Part shown: positions 15,854-22,199 of the stretch, one piece after another
Position numbering within the stretch: the stretch's first letter is position 1
How the letters are laid out: the number at the start of each line of letters is the position of its first letter
IMG/VR virus record: IMGVR_UViG_3300040960_000692
Span: 1 to 34,353 of that record
DNA from: a virus
DNA: 34,353 nt
Direction: 5' to 3' (one strand)
The notes under the pieces: model-generated
Told to the model about the DNA's origin: nothing
The model's database searches: none
Seen by the model: the letters and a program-made list of their open reading frames with translations, nothing else
Program-made: the position numbers and the translations under genes

Positions 15854-15998
15854 TTAGTTTTTCCTTTGCTTTTAGTTTAACTTTTTTAAGGGTTCTAATT
15901 TCGAACCAACTTTGACTTGTTCGGTCGGTTTTTCTTTTTTCTTCAACTTCATTTACTGCTCTTTTTAATTCTTTATGATGAGCCTTAACTTCTAACAT
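15825..15998 (-). CDS. YdcH/DUF465-like small helical protein
   Basis: 57 residues from ATG 15998, preceded by GGGGG. The pattern HHKELKRAVNEVEEKRKTD ... IRTLKKVKLKAKEKL matches YdcH/DUF465 proteins, which form a helical hairpin and end in an LKK-x-KL-x-x-K motif. The function of that family is unknown. It overlaps the endolysin start by 29 nt, so the two are likely co-translated. Confidence 0.7.
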   Translation of the reverse strand: MLEVKAHHKELKRAVNEVEEKRKTDRTSQSWFEIRTLKKVKLKAKEKLNATKQKLFA

Positions 15999-16000
15999 AT

Positions 16001-16393
16001 TTACCCCCTAGTTAGTTTTAACAATTTGTCCATCTGTGCCTTAATAATTGGTCCTCTATTTGGCCAATGTATATAAGGTTCATTGGACTTTGAAAGATTA
16101 TATAAAAAAGGCAATACAATCTTTTCAATCTCTTTAAATCTTGCTTCTATATCAGCATTCTGTATATCTTTGTTTACTGTATCCTTTTCAGCAACAATCT
16201 GCATAATTTCACTCATAGCAGATTTAATATCAGAAACATCTGATTTAATTTTTGCTAATTCTAAATTTGAATTTTCTATTACACTTGGATCAATGGCTGG
16301 TTGTGTTTCTTCAGCTGGTTTTTGAGATACAGGAGTGAAACCGTAATCAACGTCTGTATCAAACTCTCTCATAAAATCTGGTATATCTGCCAT
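16001..16393 (-). CDS. Conserved T4-like hypothetical protein with coiled coil
   Basis: 130 residues: an acidic N-terminus (DFMREFDTDVDYGF), a heptad-rich centre (about residues 43-95) and a distinctive C-terminus YIHWPNRGPIIKAQMDKLL. I associate this ending with marine T4-like phages, but its role is unknown. A good AAAGGAGAA ribosome site lies at the end of the upstream lipoprotein frame. Confidence 0.6.
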   Translation of the reverse strand: MADIPDFMREFDTDVDYGFTPVSQKPAEETQPAIDPSVIENSNLELAKIKSDVSDIKSAMSEIMQIVAEKDTVNKDIQNADIEARFKEIEKIVLPFLYNLSKSNEPYIHWPNRGPIIKAQMDKLLKLTRG

Positions 16394-16395
16394 AG

Positions 16396-16530
16396 TTATT
16401 CTCCTTTATTGTTTATGTATTGAGTTTTAATTACTTTATTTAATACTGTTGTATAAGGATTAAAACTAAGGTCCTTATTAGCACAAGCTGTAAGTAATAA
16501 TCCTACACATAAAATAGGCAGGACTTTCAA
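16396..16530 (-). CDS. 44-aa lipoprotein with TTG start, candidate outer spanin
   Basis: From TTG at 16530 the product is MKVLPILCVGLLLTAC..., a compact type II signal with lipobox LTAC and a mature part of about 29 residues. The frame continues upstream without ATG, but upstream residues are not signal-like, and AGGAC lies 10 nt before the TTG. A tiny lipoprotein near an endolysin suggests an Rz1-like outer spanin, though its partner is not adjacent. The ribosome site is inside a perfect hairpin (16517-16546). Confidence 0.55.
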   Translation of the reverse strand: MKVLPILCVGLLLTACANKDLSFNPYTTVLNKVIKTQYINNKGE

Positions 16531-16546
16531 GCAGAAATGTCCTGCC
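16517..16546 (-). promoter_or_regulatory. Hairpin sequestering the lipoprotein ribosome site
   Basis: GGCAGGAC (16546-16539) pairs perfectly with GTCCTGCC (16524-16517). The 5' arm contains the AGGA ribosome site and the 14-nt loop contains the TTG start. This would hold translation down until opened. Confidence 0.6.
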
Positions 16547-16557
16547 GTATTGAAAAT

Positions 16558-16626
16558 GTACAATGAGCGGATTGACCTATTTGACTCAGGTATACGACCG
16601 TTGTGTTTCAGTTGCTCGCTCTGTAC
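16558..16626 (-). ncRNA. Structured leader upstream of the lipoprotein
   Basis: GTACA-GAGCG (16626-16617) pairs with CGCTC-(AT)-TGTAC (16569-16558), a 10-bp stem with a 2-nt bulge enclosing 47 nt that includes a small ACCT/AGGT stem. Together with the hairpin at 16517-16546 it fills the non-coding stretch. It could be a riboregulator or thermosensor. No known riboswitch consensus was recognised. Confidence 0.45.
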
Positions 16627-16630
16627 TATA

Positions 16631-16945
16631 TTATTTATTTTTTGCAATTTGTCTAGCCTTATATTTTTTAACTGCTTGTTCTGTTTTAACTTCTTTTACT
16701 GATTTTTTCTTATGTTGTTGTGCTAAAGGACTGTTAGGATGTGCTTCAGCAATTCGGCTTAAATTATCTTTCCAACCACCATCACTTCTATAGCTCATAC
16801 CACTTACACCAGCAACAATATTTACTGCATTTATAATTTGTCTGATGTGTTTATTTTTTAAAAGATAGTTTTCCATTTCAGAAATGGTCATCATCTCGGT
16901 AAACTCTTTACCAGTTTTTTTATTTTCAAATGTATAAAGTGGCAT
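16631..16945 (-). CDS. Conserved T4-like protein, FmdB-like N-terminus without zinc Cys
   Basis: 104 residues starting MPLYTFENKKTGKEFTEMM, which resembles the first strands of FmdB-type regulatory zinc ribbons but has no Cys. A conserved-looking RSDGGWKDNLSRIAEAHPNS segment and a Lys-rich tail follow. Similar proteins occur, from memory, in marine T4-like phages. The ATG overlaps the previous stop (TAATG). Function unknown. Confidence 0.55.
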   Translation of the reverse strand: MPLYTFENKKTGKEFTEMMTISEMENYLLKNKHIRQIINAVNIVAGVSGMSYRSDGGWKDNLSRIAEAHPNSPLAQQHKKKSVKEVKTEQAVKKYKARQIAKNK

Positions 16946-17325
16946 TAATTTAATGATAGGTGATATAGTAACTGATTAGTTGCTAAAAGCATATCTTCTA
17001 ATATACTTTGCAAGTCTATTTGACCAGCAACTTCTTTATTGTTTGATAGTTCTTTAATTCTATCTGCTTGTTTTTTTACTTCAGCTTTTACTATTTGAAC
17101 ATCAGCATAATTTAAAATGCCTGGTCTTAATTCAGCACTAAATTTAATTCTTCTACCAGTTTTACCTTGATGTGTTTCAACAAACTCGTCAAGCATTTTA
17201 TTAAATTTAATATAGTACTCACCTAAGCTTTCATGTTCAGAATATGACTTTGTTTGCCAATGATAAGATTGAATATCATTCAAAAAGTTAATATTTAATT
17301 GTATAAATTCTTCTATTTTACTCAT
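16945..17325 (-). CDS. Ferritin/Dps-like helical protein
   Basis: 126 residues, all helical. The segment SYHWQTKSYSEHESLGEYY and following DEFVETHQGKTGRR contain the His/Glu pattern of a Dps/ferritin-like family found in T4-like marine phages. Whether metal is bound is unclear. No ribosome site; ACTAAATA lies exactly five bases before the ATG, a late-box arrangement seen at other genes here. Confidence 0.5.
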   Translation of the reverse strand: MSKIEEFIQLNINFLNDIQSYHWQTKSYSEHESLGEYYIKFNKMLDEFVETHQGKTGRRIKFSAELRPGILNYADVQIVKAEVKKQADRIKELSNNKEVAGQIDLQSILEDMLLATNQLLYHLSLN

Positions 17326-17329
17326 ATTA

Positions 17330-17734
17330 TTATTTAGTATTTGCTATTTCTACTATCCTTTGTATTAGACTACCTAGTCCATTTTGTCTTTGCATTGTTA
17401 ATAATTCTTTTATACCTAAAGGTAAAAAATCTTCAATTGTTAAACCAGCAACTTCATCTTTAGAACAATTGTTAACAAGATCAGTTACTAGTTTAGCTGT
17501 ACCTTTTGTTATAAAGGCATCAGCATCTATTTTATATATCATTGTATTATCTTCTTTTGTTCCACCTATTAACCACAAGTTACTAGCACAACCACGTATT
17601 CTATTTTCTTCAGTTTTTACTTCATTTGGTAATGATGGTACATCTTTTGCTATGTCAATAAGATATGCAAGTCTATCGTGGCCTTGCAACATTTTAAGGT
17701 CATCACCTTTTTGTACTATTTTTTCTTTTAACAT
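17330..17734 (-). CDS. sufE: SufE-like sulfur acceptor protein
   Basis: 134 residues. SufE takes persulfide sulfur from the SufS cysteine desulfurase and passes it to the SufBCD scaffold for iron-sulfur cluster building. The signature ENRIRGCASNLWLIGG carries the acceptor Cys (C49), and the C-terminal half has IKELLTMQRQNGLGSLIQRI. Length matches bacterial SufE (about 138). In the phage it would support host Fe-S assembly during infection, an auxiliary metabolic role. TAGGAT precedes the ATG. Confidence 0.85.
   Translation of the reverse strand: MLKEKIVQKGDDLKMLQGHDRLAYLIDIAKDVPSLPNEVKTEENRIRGCASNLWLIGGTKEDNTMIYKIDADAFITKGTAKLVTDLVNNCSKDEVAGLTIEDFLPLGIKELLTMQRQNGLGSLIQRIVEIANTK
17331..17338 (-). 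promoter_or_regulatory. Late promoter-like box (CTAAATA type) 5 nt from an ATG
   Basis: ACTAAATA, ATAAT, ATG. It lies at the end of sufE. The spacing equals that of the boxes at 4337, 8781 and 33215. Confidence 0.4.
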
Positions 17735-17864
17735 TTAAAATCCTACCGTAGTTTGGCCAACCAAATTTGTCAGGTGACTCTCCTATATATCTCCAACGTA
17801 TAACTCCTGTATTAGGATTTCTTTCATAAATTTTAGGCTGTTCTATTTTGTTTTTTTTGTTCAT
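17703..17864 (-). CDS. 53-aa basic protein
   Basis: Start chosen at ATG 17864 because AAGGA lies just upstream; a longer frame to 17921 lacks a site. The sequence has IRWRYIGESPDKFGWPNYGR and a basic tail. It overlaps the preceding gene by 32 nt and sufE by 32 nt. No family recognised. Confidence 0.55.
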   Translation of the reverse strand: MNKKNKIEQPKIYERNPNTGVIRWRYIGESPDKFGWPNYGRILNVKRKNSTKR

Positions 17865-18426
17865 TTTTAATTCCTTCAGCAAACCACTCTGGCATTTTAG
17901 CAGGTGATTTCCATGTAGCAAATGCTTGTTTTTTCATTATATAGTATTTACGATAAGACGCAACCACATCACCAGGTACTTTACATTCATCTGGCATTGC
18001 TGGTGTAGCATCTGTACCTACAACACTAACTTTAGCGTTTTTAGGTGGATGTTTAAGTATGTCACCTAGTTTTTGAATAGTTAAATGGTCTTTTGTATGA
18101 TTGTATCTTAACTTGTATTCTTCGTTAAGTGCCATCATATGTTTATATAACCATATGTAATTATATGCTGATTGTAATACCCATTGTGTAGATGGATGAT
18201 TTAACCAACCTGCTTTGTAAATAATTGCTTCTTCATTTGAATTATCAAGTTTCCATCTTTTAATATTTCTACCGTTCTTTGTTTTTGCCATATATTCTGT
18301 ACCATCAAGCACACGTTTAGCAGTACACAGCATTTGAGCAGACTCAAGTATCATTTTAACCACATGTTTATCTAAAAGCATTTTAGCAGCTTTTACTGGA
18401 TCTTTGTCAACATAAAATATATTCAT
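17833..18426 (-). CDS. Conserved phage protein of the MNIFYVDxDP family
   Basis: 197 residues. The start MNIFYVDKDPVKAAKMLLDK, then HVVKMILESAQMLCTA, NHPSTQWVLQSAYNYIWLY and ALNEEYKLRYNH, form a pattern I recall from marine T4-like phages and some bacteria, without an established function. Conserved His, Asp and Glu residues suggest an enzyme; relation to pyrimidine dimer glycosylases is occasionally claimed but not visible here. GGGAGGT gives a strong ribosome site. Confidence 0.55.
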   Translation of the reverse strand: MNIFYVDKDPVKAAKMLLDKHVVKMILESAQMLCTAKRVLDGTEYMAKTKNGRNIKRWKLDNSNEEAIIYKAGWLNHPSTQWVLQSAYNYIWLYKHMMALNEEYKLRYNHTKDHLTIQKLGDILKHPPKNAKVSVVGTDATPAMPDECKVPGDVVASYRKYYIMKKQAFATWKSPAKMPEWFAEGIKNEQKKQNRTA

Positions 18427-18435
18427 TGTACCTCC

Positions 18436-18786
18436 CTAATATACAGCCTTTTCATATTTTGTTTGTTTATTTAATTTGTTTTCAACGTTATCTAATTTTT
18501 TATATAAAATAATTAAATCATTTTTTAATCGTTTCATATGCATTGATAAATCATAGTCTATACTACCTAATTCTTTTTTTACATCATTTAGTTTTTCATC
18601 AATAAATGAATTATCAACTGTACTTTCTACTTTTACATCAAGCATTTTATCTTCTAGCATAATCAAACTACGTTTTACTTTTGTTTCAGACTCTTTTATA
18701 TTTTGATTTATAACATTAATTGAATAAACTGTATATACAGCAACTAATATTAAAAATGTTTTAATGGTATTGTTTATAATATTCAT
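18436..18786 (-). CDS. Membrane-anchored coiled-coil protein
   Basis: 116 residues: an N-terminal membrane segment (about residues 9-24, KTFLILVAVYTVYSI) followed by a long heptad-repeat region. The topology matches an inner spanin or a membrane-tethered scaffold, but no lipoprotein partner is adjacent. The ATG overlaps the 63-aa gene's stop (TAATG). Confidence 0.55.
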   Translation of the reverse strand: MNIINNTIKTFLILVAVYTVYSINVINQNIKESETKVKRSLIMLEDKMLDVKVESTVDNSFIDEKLNDVKKELGSIDYDLSMHMKRLKNDLIILYKKLDNVENKLNKQTKYEKAVY

Positions 18787-18977
18787 TAATGTATCAACTT
18801 TCTCATTACGTAATCTTTCATATTATATTCATTTGCCAAATTCATCATTTTATTATACCACATAGATTTCATTTCATCTGAAGTAGCATCAGCACAAGCT
18901 TTTGCTAGATTATCTAATCTATGTTTTTTAAGATTGTCTGGATCTTTTAGTCTTTTTATATCATCAATTGTAATCAT
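18786..18977 (-). CDS. 63-aa small protein, first gene after a strong promoter
   Basis: Charged, helical, no family recognised (MITIDDIKRLKDPDNLKKHR...). There is no ribosome site. The promoter at 18985-19013 puts +1 within one base of the ATG, so the mRNA is predicted to be leaderless. It is coupled to the next gene. Confidence 0.65.
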   Translation of the reverse strand: MITIDDIKRLKDPDNLKKHRLDNLAKACADATSDEMKSMWYNKMMNLANEYNMKDYVMRKLIH

Positions 18978-18984
18978 AGTATAT

Positions 18985-19013
18985 ATTATATATTAATTTG
19001 ACATTGAAGTCAA
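18985..19013 (-). promoter_or_regulatory. Sigma70-like promoter TTGACT-17-TATAAT
   Basis: GCTTGACT with the -35 hexamer at 19008-19013, 17 bp, TATAAT at 18985-18990, then seven bases and the ATG at 18977. Confidence 0.75.
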
Positions 19014-19020
19014 GCATCAA

Positions 19021-19176
19021 TTATCCTTTTAAATACTTCTTTTTATACCACTTATAAAACTTTTTATCTGTAAATATCTCAACTATTTCATTAGCTGGCA
19101 CTTGATCACTACGAATACAATCTGCCATATCTTGGTAATCGGTTATGTCTACCTTACGTGTCATTTTTTTATTCAT
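19021..19176 (-). CDS. 51-aa small protein
   Basis: Start placed at ATG 19176, preceded by AGGAG; the frame is open further upstream but overlaps the previous gene. It contains DITDYQDMADCIRSDQVPAN and ends KFYKWYKKKYLKG. It is short, like many small T4-type accessory proteins. No family recognised. Confidence 0.6.
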   Translation of the reverse strand: MNKKMTRKVDITDYQDMADCIRSDQVPANEIVEIFTDKKFYKWYKKKYLKG

Positions 19177-19177
19177 A

Positions 19178-19366
19178 CTATTTTCTCCTATAGTAATTAA
19201 AAGTCTTTTTCTTTTTATATCTTTTAAGTAAATCATCTAAAGCATTTGATTCTTTTTTTGGTTTTGGTTTTATTACTTGATATCCAATAATATAAGCAAT
19301 CATCATACCTACAGTTGTAATCATTATGCCAAGTACACCTAATAATAAACCATCAGTTAATGTCAT
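19178..19366 (-). CDS. 62-aa single-pass membrane protein
   Basis: One long hydrophobic segment (about residues 6-32, LLLGVLGIMITTVGMMIAYI) followed by a Lys/Arg-rich cytoplasmic tail. It overlaps the glucosaminidase gene by 4 nt and may be part of the same lysis or envelope module. Holin and antiholin roles are possible but unproven. Confidence 0.6.
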   Translation of the reverse strand: MTLTDGLLLGVLGIMITTVGMMIAYIIGYQVIKPKPKKESNALDDLLKRYKKKKTFNYYRRK

Positions 19367-19947
19367 TTATAATCCTCTCTTATTTTTGTGAGAATACTTT
19401 TTATTTTAGCAAAGTAATTTTTATCACTCGCATATGCATCCAGTGTTTCTATCAACATGTATGGATTATCAATACCTTCTTCTCTCATTTGTCTATAACC
19501 TTGATAGGCATGGTGATTGTTTAAGGTTTTAGTATAATGTAAAACACTATCACACTCATGTTCAAATACTTTAACGCCCCATTTTTTTGGTTTATCTTTC
19601 CAAGGTAACATATGAGGCTCTCTTAAATCATATGTACGAATACCAAATAGATTTTTACCCTCTATGGCAAATCTACTCGTTCCCCAACCAGACTCTAGAG
19701 CTGCCTGTGCTACTAATAGTTCTAAATTGACTCTACTAATATCATTGTGAAAATGAATATACTCAACACACATTTTAACATTATCTATAAAAATTTGATT
19801 ATTATTATGTTCAAAGTCAGGCAATGATGGTACAGCAGCTTCTACTCTTTGTTTACCATCAAGTGTATATCCGTACCATACAAATGACATTGCTGTAACT
19901 ACTACAACAAACATCATTGTTTTGATAAAAACTTTAAATTTTACCAT
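19363..19947 (-). CDS. Membrane-anchored glucosaminidase (GH73/Bax-like)
   Basis: 194 residues. An N-terminal hydrophobic segment (about 10-27) acts as signal anchor. The catalytic region is LLVAQAALESGWGTSRFA (E85) and GKNLFGIRTY, the hallmark of Bax/FlgJ-type endo-N-acetylglucosaminidases, which cut the glycan strand of peptidoglycan. It ends with DAYASDKNYFAKIKSIL. It complements the M15 peptidase endolysin by attacking the other bond type. The anchor might work as a SAR-type release signal. Confidence 0.82.
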   Translation of the reverse strand: MVKFKVFIKTMMFVVVVTAMSFVWYGYTLDGKQRVEAAVPSLPDFEHNNNQIFIDNVKMCVEYIHFHNDISRVNLELLVAQAALESGWGTSRFAIEGKNLFGIRTYDLREPHMLPWKDKPKKWGVKVFEHECDSVLHYTKTLNNHHAYQGYRQMREEGIDNPYMLIETLDAYASDKNYFAKIKSILTKIREDYK

Positions 19948-20215
19948 CTTTAATTACCTTTTTCAAGTCTTTTATAGTTTTCTTTTTATTCATAGTAACA
20001 ATATACCATTTATATCTTACTTTATGTTCGCTACTAGGACCAAAAGATGGCACATCATATTCTCTATTAAACACAATAAGGTCTTGTAAATATAATTTAA
20101 CAAGATCATCTAATACATTTTCGGAATGGTTTTTTGGTACTGTAGGAGTTTTCCAATAACCCTTACCCTTTACAACCTCTTGCAATATTTCTTTATGTTT
20201 TTTCAATAGTTTCAT
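19934..20215 (-). CDS. 93-aa protein, unknown
   Basis: Helical start (MKLLKKHKEILQEVVKGKGY), a middle with VLDDLVKLYLQDLIVFNREY reminiscent of a winged-helix recognition region, and a Lys-rich end. It is coupled to the previous gene by AAAGGTATATAATG and overlaps the glucosaminidase start by 14 nt. Function unknown. Confidence 0.6.
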   Translation of the reverse strand: MKLLKKHKEILQEVVKGKGYWKTPTVPKNHSENVLDDLVKLYLQDLIVFNREYDVPSFGPSSEHKVRYKWYIVTMNKKKTIKDLKKVIKDGKI

Positions 20216-20493
20216 TATATACCTTTCTTTACGTAGTATTCATAGCCATGTTCTTCAAACTTCTTTTGAATAAACACAAGGTTACTATTATCTAAAAGTT
20301 CTCTATAACCTTTAAATATCTTTTTACTGGTTCTGCCTGGAAAATTATTTAGGATGTCTTTGTGTAAATGTCCTGTATAATATAGTTCCCACTCACCTAC
20401 ATTGTTTTGTAAAACATAATCAATTATGTTTATGCCTTTTCTAATTTGTTGTTTTAACCAATCATCAACATGGTTCTTTTCATTTTTACTCAT
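20215..20493 (-). CDS. 92-aa protein, unknown
   Basis: Contains GEWELYYTGHLHKDILNNFP and ends EEHGYEYYVKKGI. Mixed helical and strand composition, no membrane segment. It follows SprT with an 18-nt gap and shares its end junction with the next gene. No family recognised. Confidence 0.6.
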   Translation of the reverse strand: MSKNEKNHVDDWLKQQIRKGINIIDYVLQNNVGEWELYYTGHLHKDILNNFPGRTSKKIFKGYRELLDNSNLVFIQKKFEEHGYEYYVKKGI

Positions 20494-20511
20494 AATATAA
20501 CTTTCTTCTTT

Positions 20512-20931
20512 CTATAATTGTAAACCAATATAGTTTACTTTTGGTGAAAAGGACCAAAACACATCATTGTGATTTCCTGTGTCACCTAGGTTTTGCATTT
20601 GGTACAAATGTACCATTTCATGGACTAACGTGTCCAAAAAATCTCTTTTTTCAGGATAGGCAGGTAACATTTCTAATTTATACATTCGTGTACCTTTTCT
20701 TTTCCACTCAAATGTAATGACTTGTCCTACACATTTCTCTCTTTTTAAATCTTTTATTTGAATCTGTCCAAATGGAGATAATTTGTTATCAAAAATAGCA
20801 TTATTAAATTCTTTAAAATACTTCTTTATGTCTTTGTAAGTAGTTGTATATTTTCTTTTTACAGAAAATTCTTTTTTCAACTTTCTTTTAAGTTTCAGAG
20901 CTTTTGATTTTCTAGTTACTATTTTCGCCAT
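20512..20931 (-). CDS. SprT-like zinc metalloprotein
   Basis: 139 residues. The zinc motif HEMVH (residues 104-108) with a third His at 121 (NHNDVFW), preceded by FNNAIFDNKLSPFG, is the SprT/Spartan core. Cellular Spartan proteases clear DNA-protein crosslinks. Many T4-like marine phages carry a SprT-like gene of unknown target. The first 30 residues are very basic, consistent with nucleic-acid binding. AGGAATT precedes the start. Confidence 0.82.
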   Translation of the reverse strand: MAKIVTRKSKALKLKRKLKKEFSVKRKYTTTYKDIKKYFKEFNNAIFDNKLSPFGQIQIKDLKREKCVGQVITFEWKRKGTRMYKLEMLPAYPEKRDFLDTLVHEMVHLYQMQNLGDTGNHNDVFWSFSPKVNYIGLQL

Positions 20932-21229
20932 TTAATAATTCCTCTTTGTATTTTTGATCTGTTTTTAATTTTAAATCAGTAACAACACCATCAAGTATTT
21001 CAGGTAAGTAGGCTTGAATAATATAAATCGAATCAATAACAAATTTGTGAGCAAGTTTTTCTAACTCTTGTTCTATAATATAAGAAGTATCAATATCTGT
21101 GTTTTTTATGGTTTCAGATATAACATGACCAATAACAGCTGTGTTATAATCGTCAGCTTTGACTAGACTAGATAGTCCAAACCATATAATAGAATTTAAT
21201 AATACTATTGTTATCAAAAATTTACGCAT
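20912..21229 (-). CDS. Exported 105-aa protein
   Basis: N-terminal Sec signal (LITIVLLNSIIWFGLSSLVKA, likely cut before DDYN). The mature part is helical and acidic with no Cys. It overlaps SprT by 20 nt and the 67-aa gene stop by TAATG. Probably periplasmic; function unknown. Confidence 0.6.
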   Translation of the reverse strand: MRKFLITIVLLNSIIWFGLSSLVKADDYNTAVIGHVISETIKNTDIDTSYIIEQELEKLAHKFVIDSIYIIQAYLPEILDGVVTDLKLKTDQKYKEELLNGENSN

Positions 21230-21432
21230 TACGAAGTAACCTTATCGTAAAATGTATCTTGGATACATTCTTCTACGTTGTGTTCATCAATACCTGTTAA
21301 ATCAAGGTTATCGACTTTCATAACTTCAGCGACAGCAGTTTCTAAATTAATTAGATTATTCTTAAAATTTAAGATAATCTTATCAACTGTCTTTTCAGCT
21401 TCATCAGTATAATATTGTTTTACTTTTGACAT
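21229..21432 (-). CDS. 67-aa acidic small protein
   Basis: MSKVKQYYTDEAEKTVDKII..., helical and acidic. GGAG lies 10 nt before the ATG in the leader sequence GGAGAATACACT, similar to leaders of other early-type genes here. A 13-codon frame begins at the predicted +1 (21461) and overlaps this start out of frame. No family recognised. Confidence 0.6.
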   Translation of the reverse strand: MSKVKQYYTDEAEKTVDKIILNFKNNLINLETAVAEVMKVDNLDLTGIDEHNVEECIQDTFYDKVTS

Positions 21433-21467
21433 AGTGTATTCTCCTTTTTTGTTGTTTTCATACTGCT

Positions 21468-21496
21468 ACTATATCAGAAAATAGTATGAGTTTCAA
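21468..21496 (-). promoter_or_regulatory. Sigma70-like promoter TTGAAA-17-TATAGT
   Basis: -35 TTGAAA at 21491-21496, 17 bp, extended -10 TGA-TATAGT with hexamer 21468-21473. An ATG occurs six bases downstream (21461), opening a 13-codon leader frame that runs over the start of the 67-aa gene. Confidence 0.65.
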
Positions 21497-21536
21497 GCAA
21501 AATCGGACAATAATTAGCCGTTTTTTATACTGTAAA

Positions 21537-21623
21537 TCAAAGGGAATATAGGGTGTGACAAGTTATCAAGTAGATGTTCTACTTTTGTTCTACACCCTAT
21601 AGTTGAATACTATAGAATCACTC
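21537..21623 (-). ncRNA. Structured, apparently non-coding RNA behind a late box
   Basis: The 206-base gap between the 160-aa and 67-aa genes has no convincing frame. A 10-bp stem TATAGGGTGT/ACACCCTATA (21547-21556, 21592-21601) encloses a 7-bp stem AAGTAGA/TCTACTT (21568-21574, 21578-21584). A CTATAG repeat and a further TATAGA/TCTATA stem lie on the 5' side. Further down, CGG...CCGATTTT could be a weak terminator. A CATAAATA box at 21629-21636 would start transcription just before the structure. Confidence 0.5.
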
Positions 21624-21628
21624 TATAA

Positions 21629-21636
21629 TATTTATG
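21629..21636 (-). promoter_or_regulatory. Late promoter-like box upstream of the structured RNA
   Basis: CATAAATA followed by TTATAG, just after the stop-proximal end of the 160-aa gene; no protein gene starts for about 190 bases downstream. Confidence 0.4.
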
Positions 21637-21638
21637 TT

Positions 21639-22121
21639 TTAGGACGTTTTGTAATCGTCATTCCAACCAAACGCTTCTTTAACCACAGCGTCTGTAAGAC
21701 CTTTATATCTTTTATTAAGTTCTTTTTCTTTTACTGCGACCATCAGTTCAGCATCATCCTTGTGTAAACCTTCTAGCATTTGAATAAACATCATTTCTTT
21801 TTTTGTTTTTGAAAGTTTTTCATCTGCACCCTTTACAAAATGCCATAATTTTTTAGCTTCTGTGTATAGAGTCGTATGCTCAGTTCCTGCTGGAGCTTCA
21901 TTGACCGTATATGGTGGGTTACCAGGTGGTAAATCCCATTCAATTTTTGAATCAAATGCACCCTTCAATACTTGTCTTAATGGAAGTGAGTCGTTTTGTT
22001 TTAAAACCTCGATCTTTTTAGGTTTGTCTTTTGCGTTATTTACTTTAGTTAGAATTTCGTGTAGCAATGGAGCAGATGATCCACTATATTGCATATTCAT
22101 ATTAGATGTGTTTGTTGGCAT
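21639..22121 (-). CDS. Conserved T4-like hypothetical protein
   Basis: 160 residues with LPLRQVLKGAFDSKIEWDLP, GNPPYTVNEAPAG, KLWHFVKGADE, MMFIQMLEGLHKDDAELM and LTDAVVKEAFGW. From memory this is a family shared by marine T4-like phages without known function; the abundance of conserved-looking motifs suggests an essential role. AGGAGGGC precedes the ATG, downstream of a late box and a strong hairpin. Confidence 0.65.
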   Translation of the reverse strand: MPTNTSNMNMQYSGSSAPLLHEILTKVNNAKDKPKKIEVLKQNDSLPLRQVLKGAFDSKIEWDLPPGNPPYTVNEAPAGTEHTTLYTEAKKLWHFVKGADEKLSKTKKEMMFIQMLEGLHKDDAELMVAVKEKELNKRYKGLTDAVVKEAFGWNDDYKTS

Positions 22122-22144
22122 ATTGCCCTCCTCATTTTGTTATG

Positions 22145-22166
22145 TAAGGGCGGCACAAGGCCGCCT
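22145..22166 (-). terminator. GC-rich hairpin in the leader of the 160-aa gene
   Basis: GGCGGC and GCCGCC pair around a CTTGT loop on the minus strand. It lies between the CATAAATA box and the ribosome site, so it may protect the 5' end of late mRNA or terminate transcription coming from the winged-helix gene. No U run follows. Confidence 0.5.
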
Positions 22167-22173
22167 CTACATT

Positions 22174-22181
22174 TATTTATG
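22174..22181 (-). promoter_or_regulatory. Late promoter-like box upstream of the 160-aa gene
   Basis: CATAAATA about 53 nt before the ATG at 22121, followed by AATGTAG. Confidence 0.45.
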
Positions 22182-22199
22182 CGTTTTTAAAGAGAGAGA

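Noticed and set aside
16558-16626. tRNA or known riboswitch in the leader of the lipoprotein
   Set aside because: No T-loop or anticodon arm, and no consensus of SAM, preQ1, glutamine or other riboswitches could be matched by eye; kept only as a generic structured RNA.
16531-16647. Upstream 39 residues of the lipoprotein frame as coding
   Set aside because: They would put an unrelated segment before a perfect lipoprotein signal, begin at a TTG in the previous gene's tail, and overlap conserved-looking RNA structure.
17865-17921. Longer starts for the 53-aa gene (17921) and, similarly, the 51-aa gene (19236)
   Set aside because: In both cases a good AGGA-type ribosome site lies directly before the internal ATG, and the extra residues only shadow the upstream gene.
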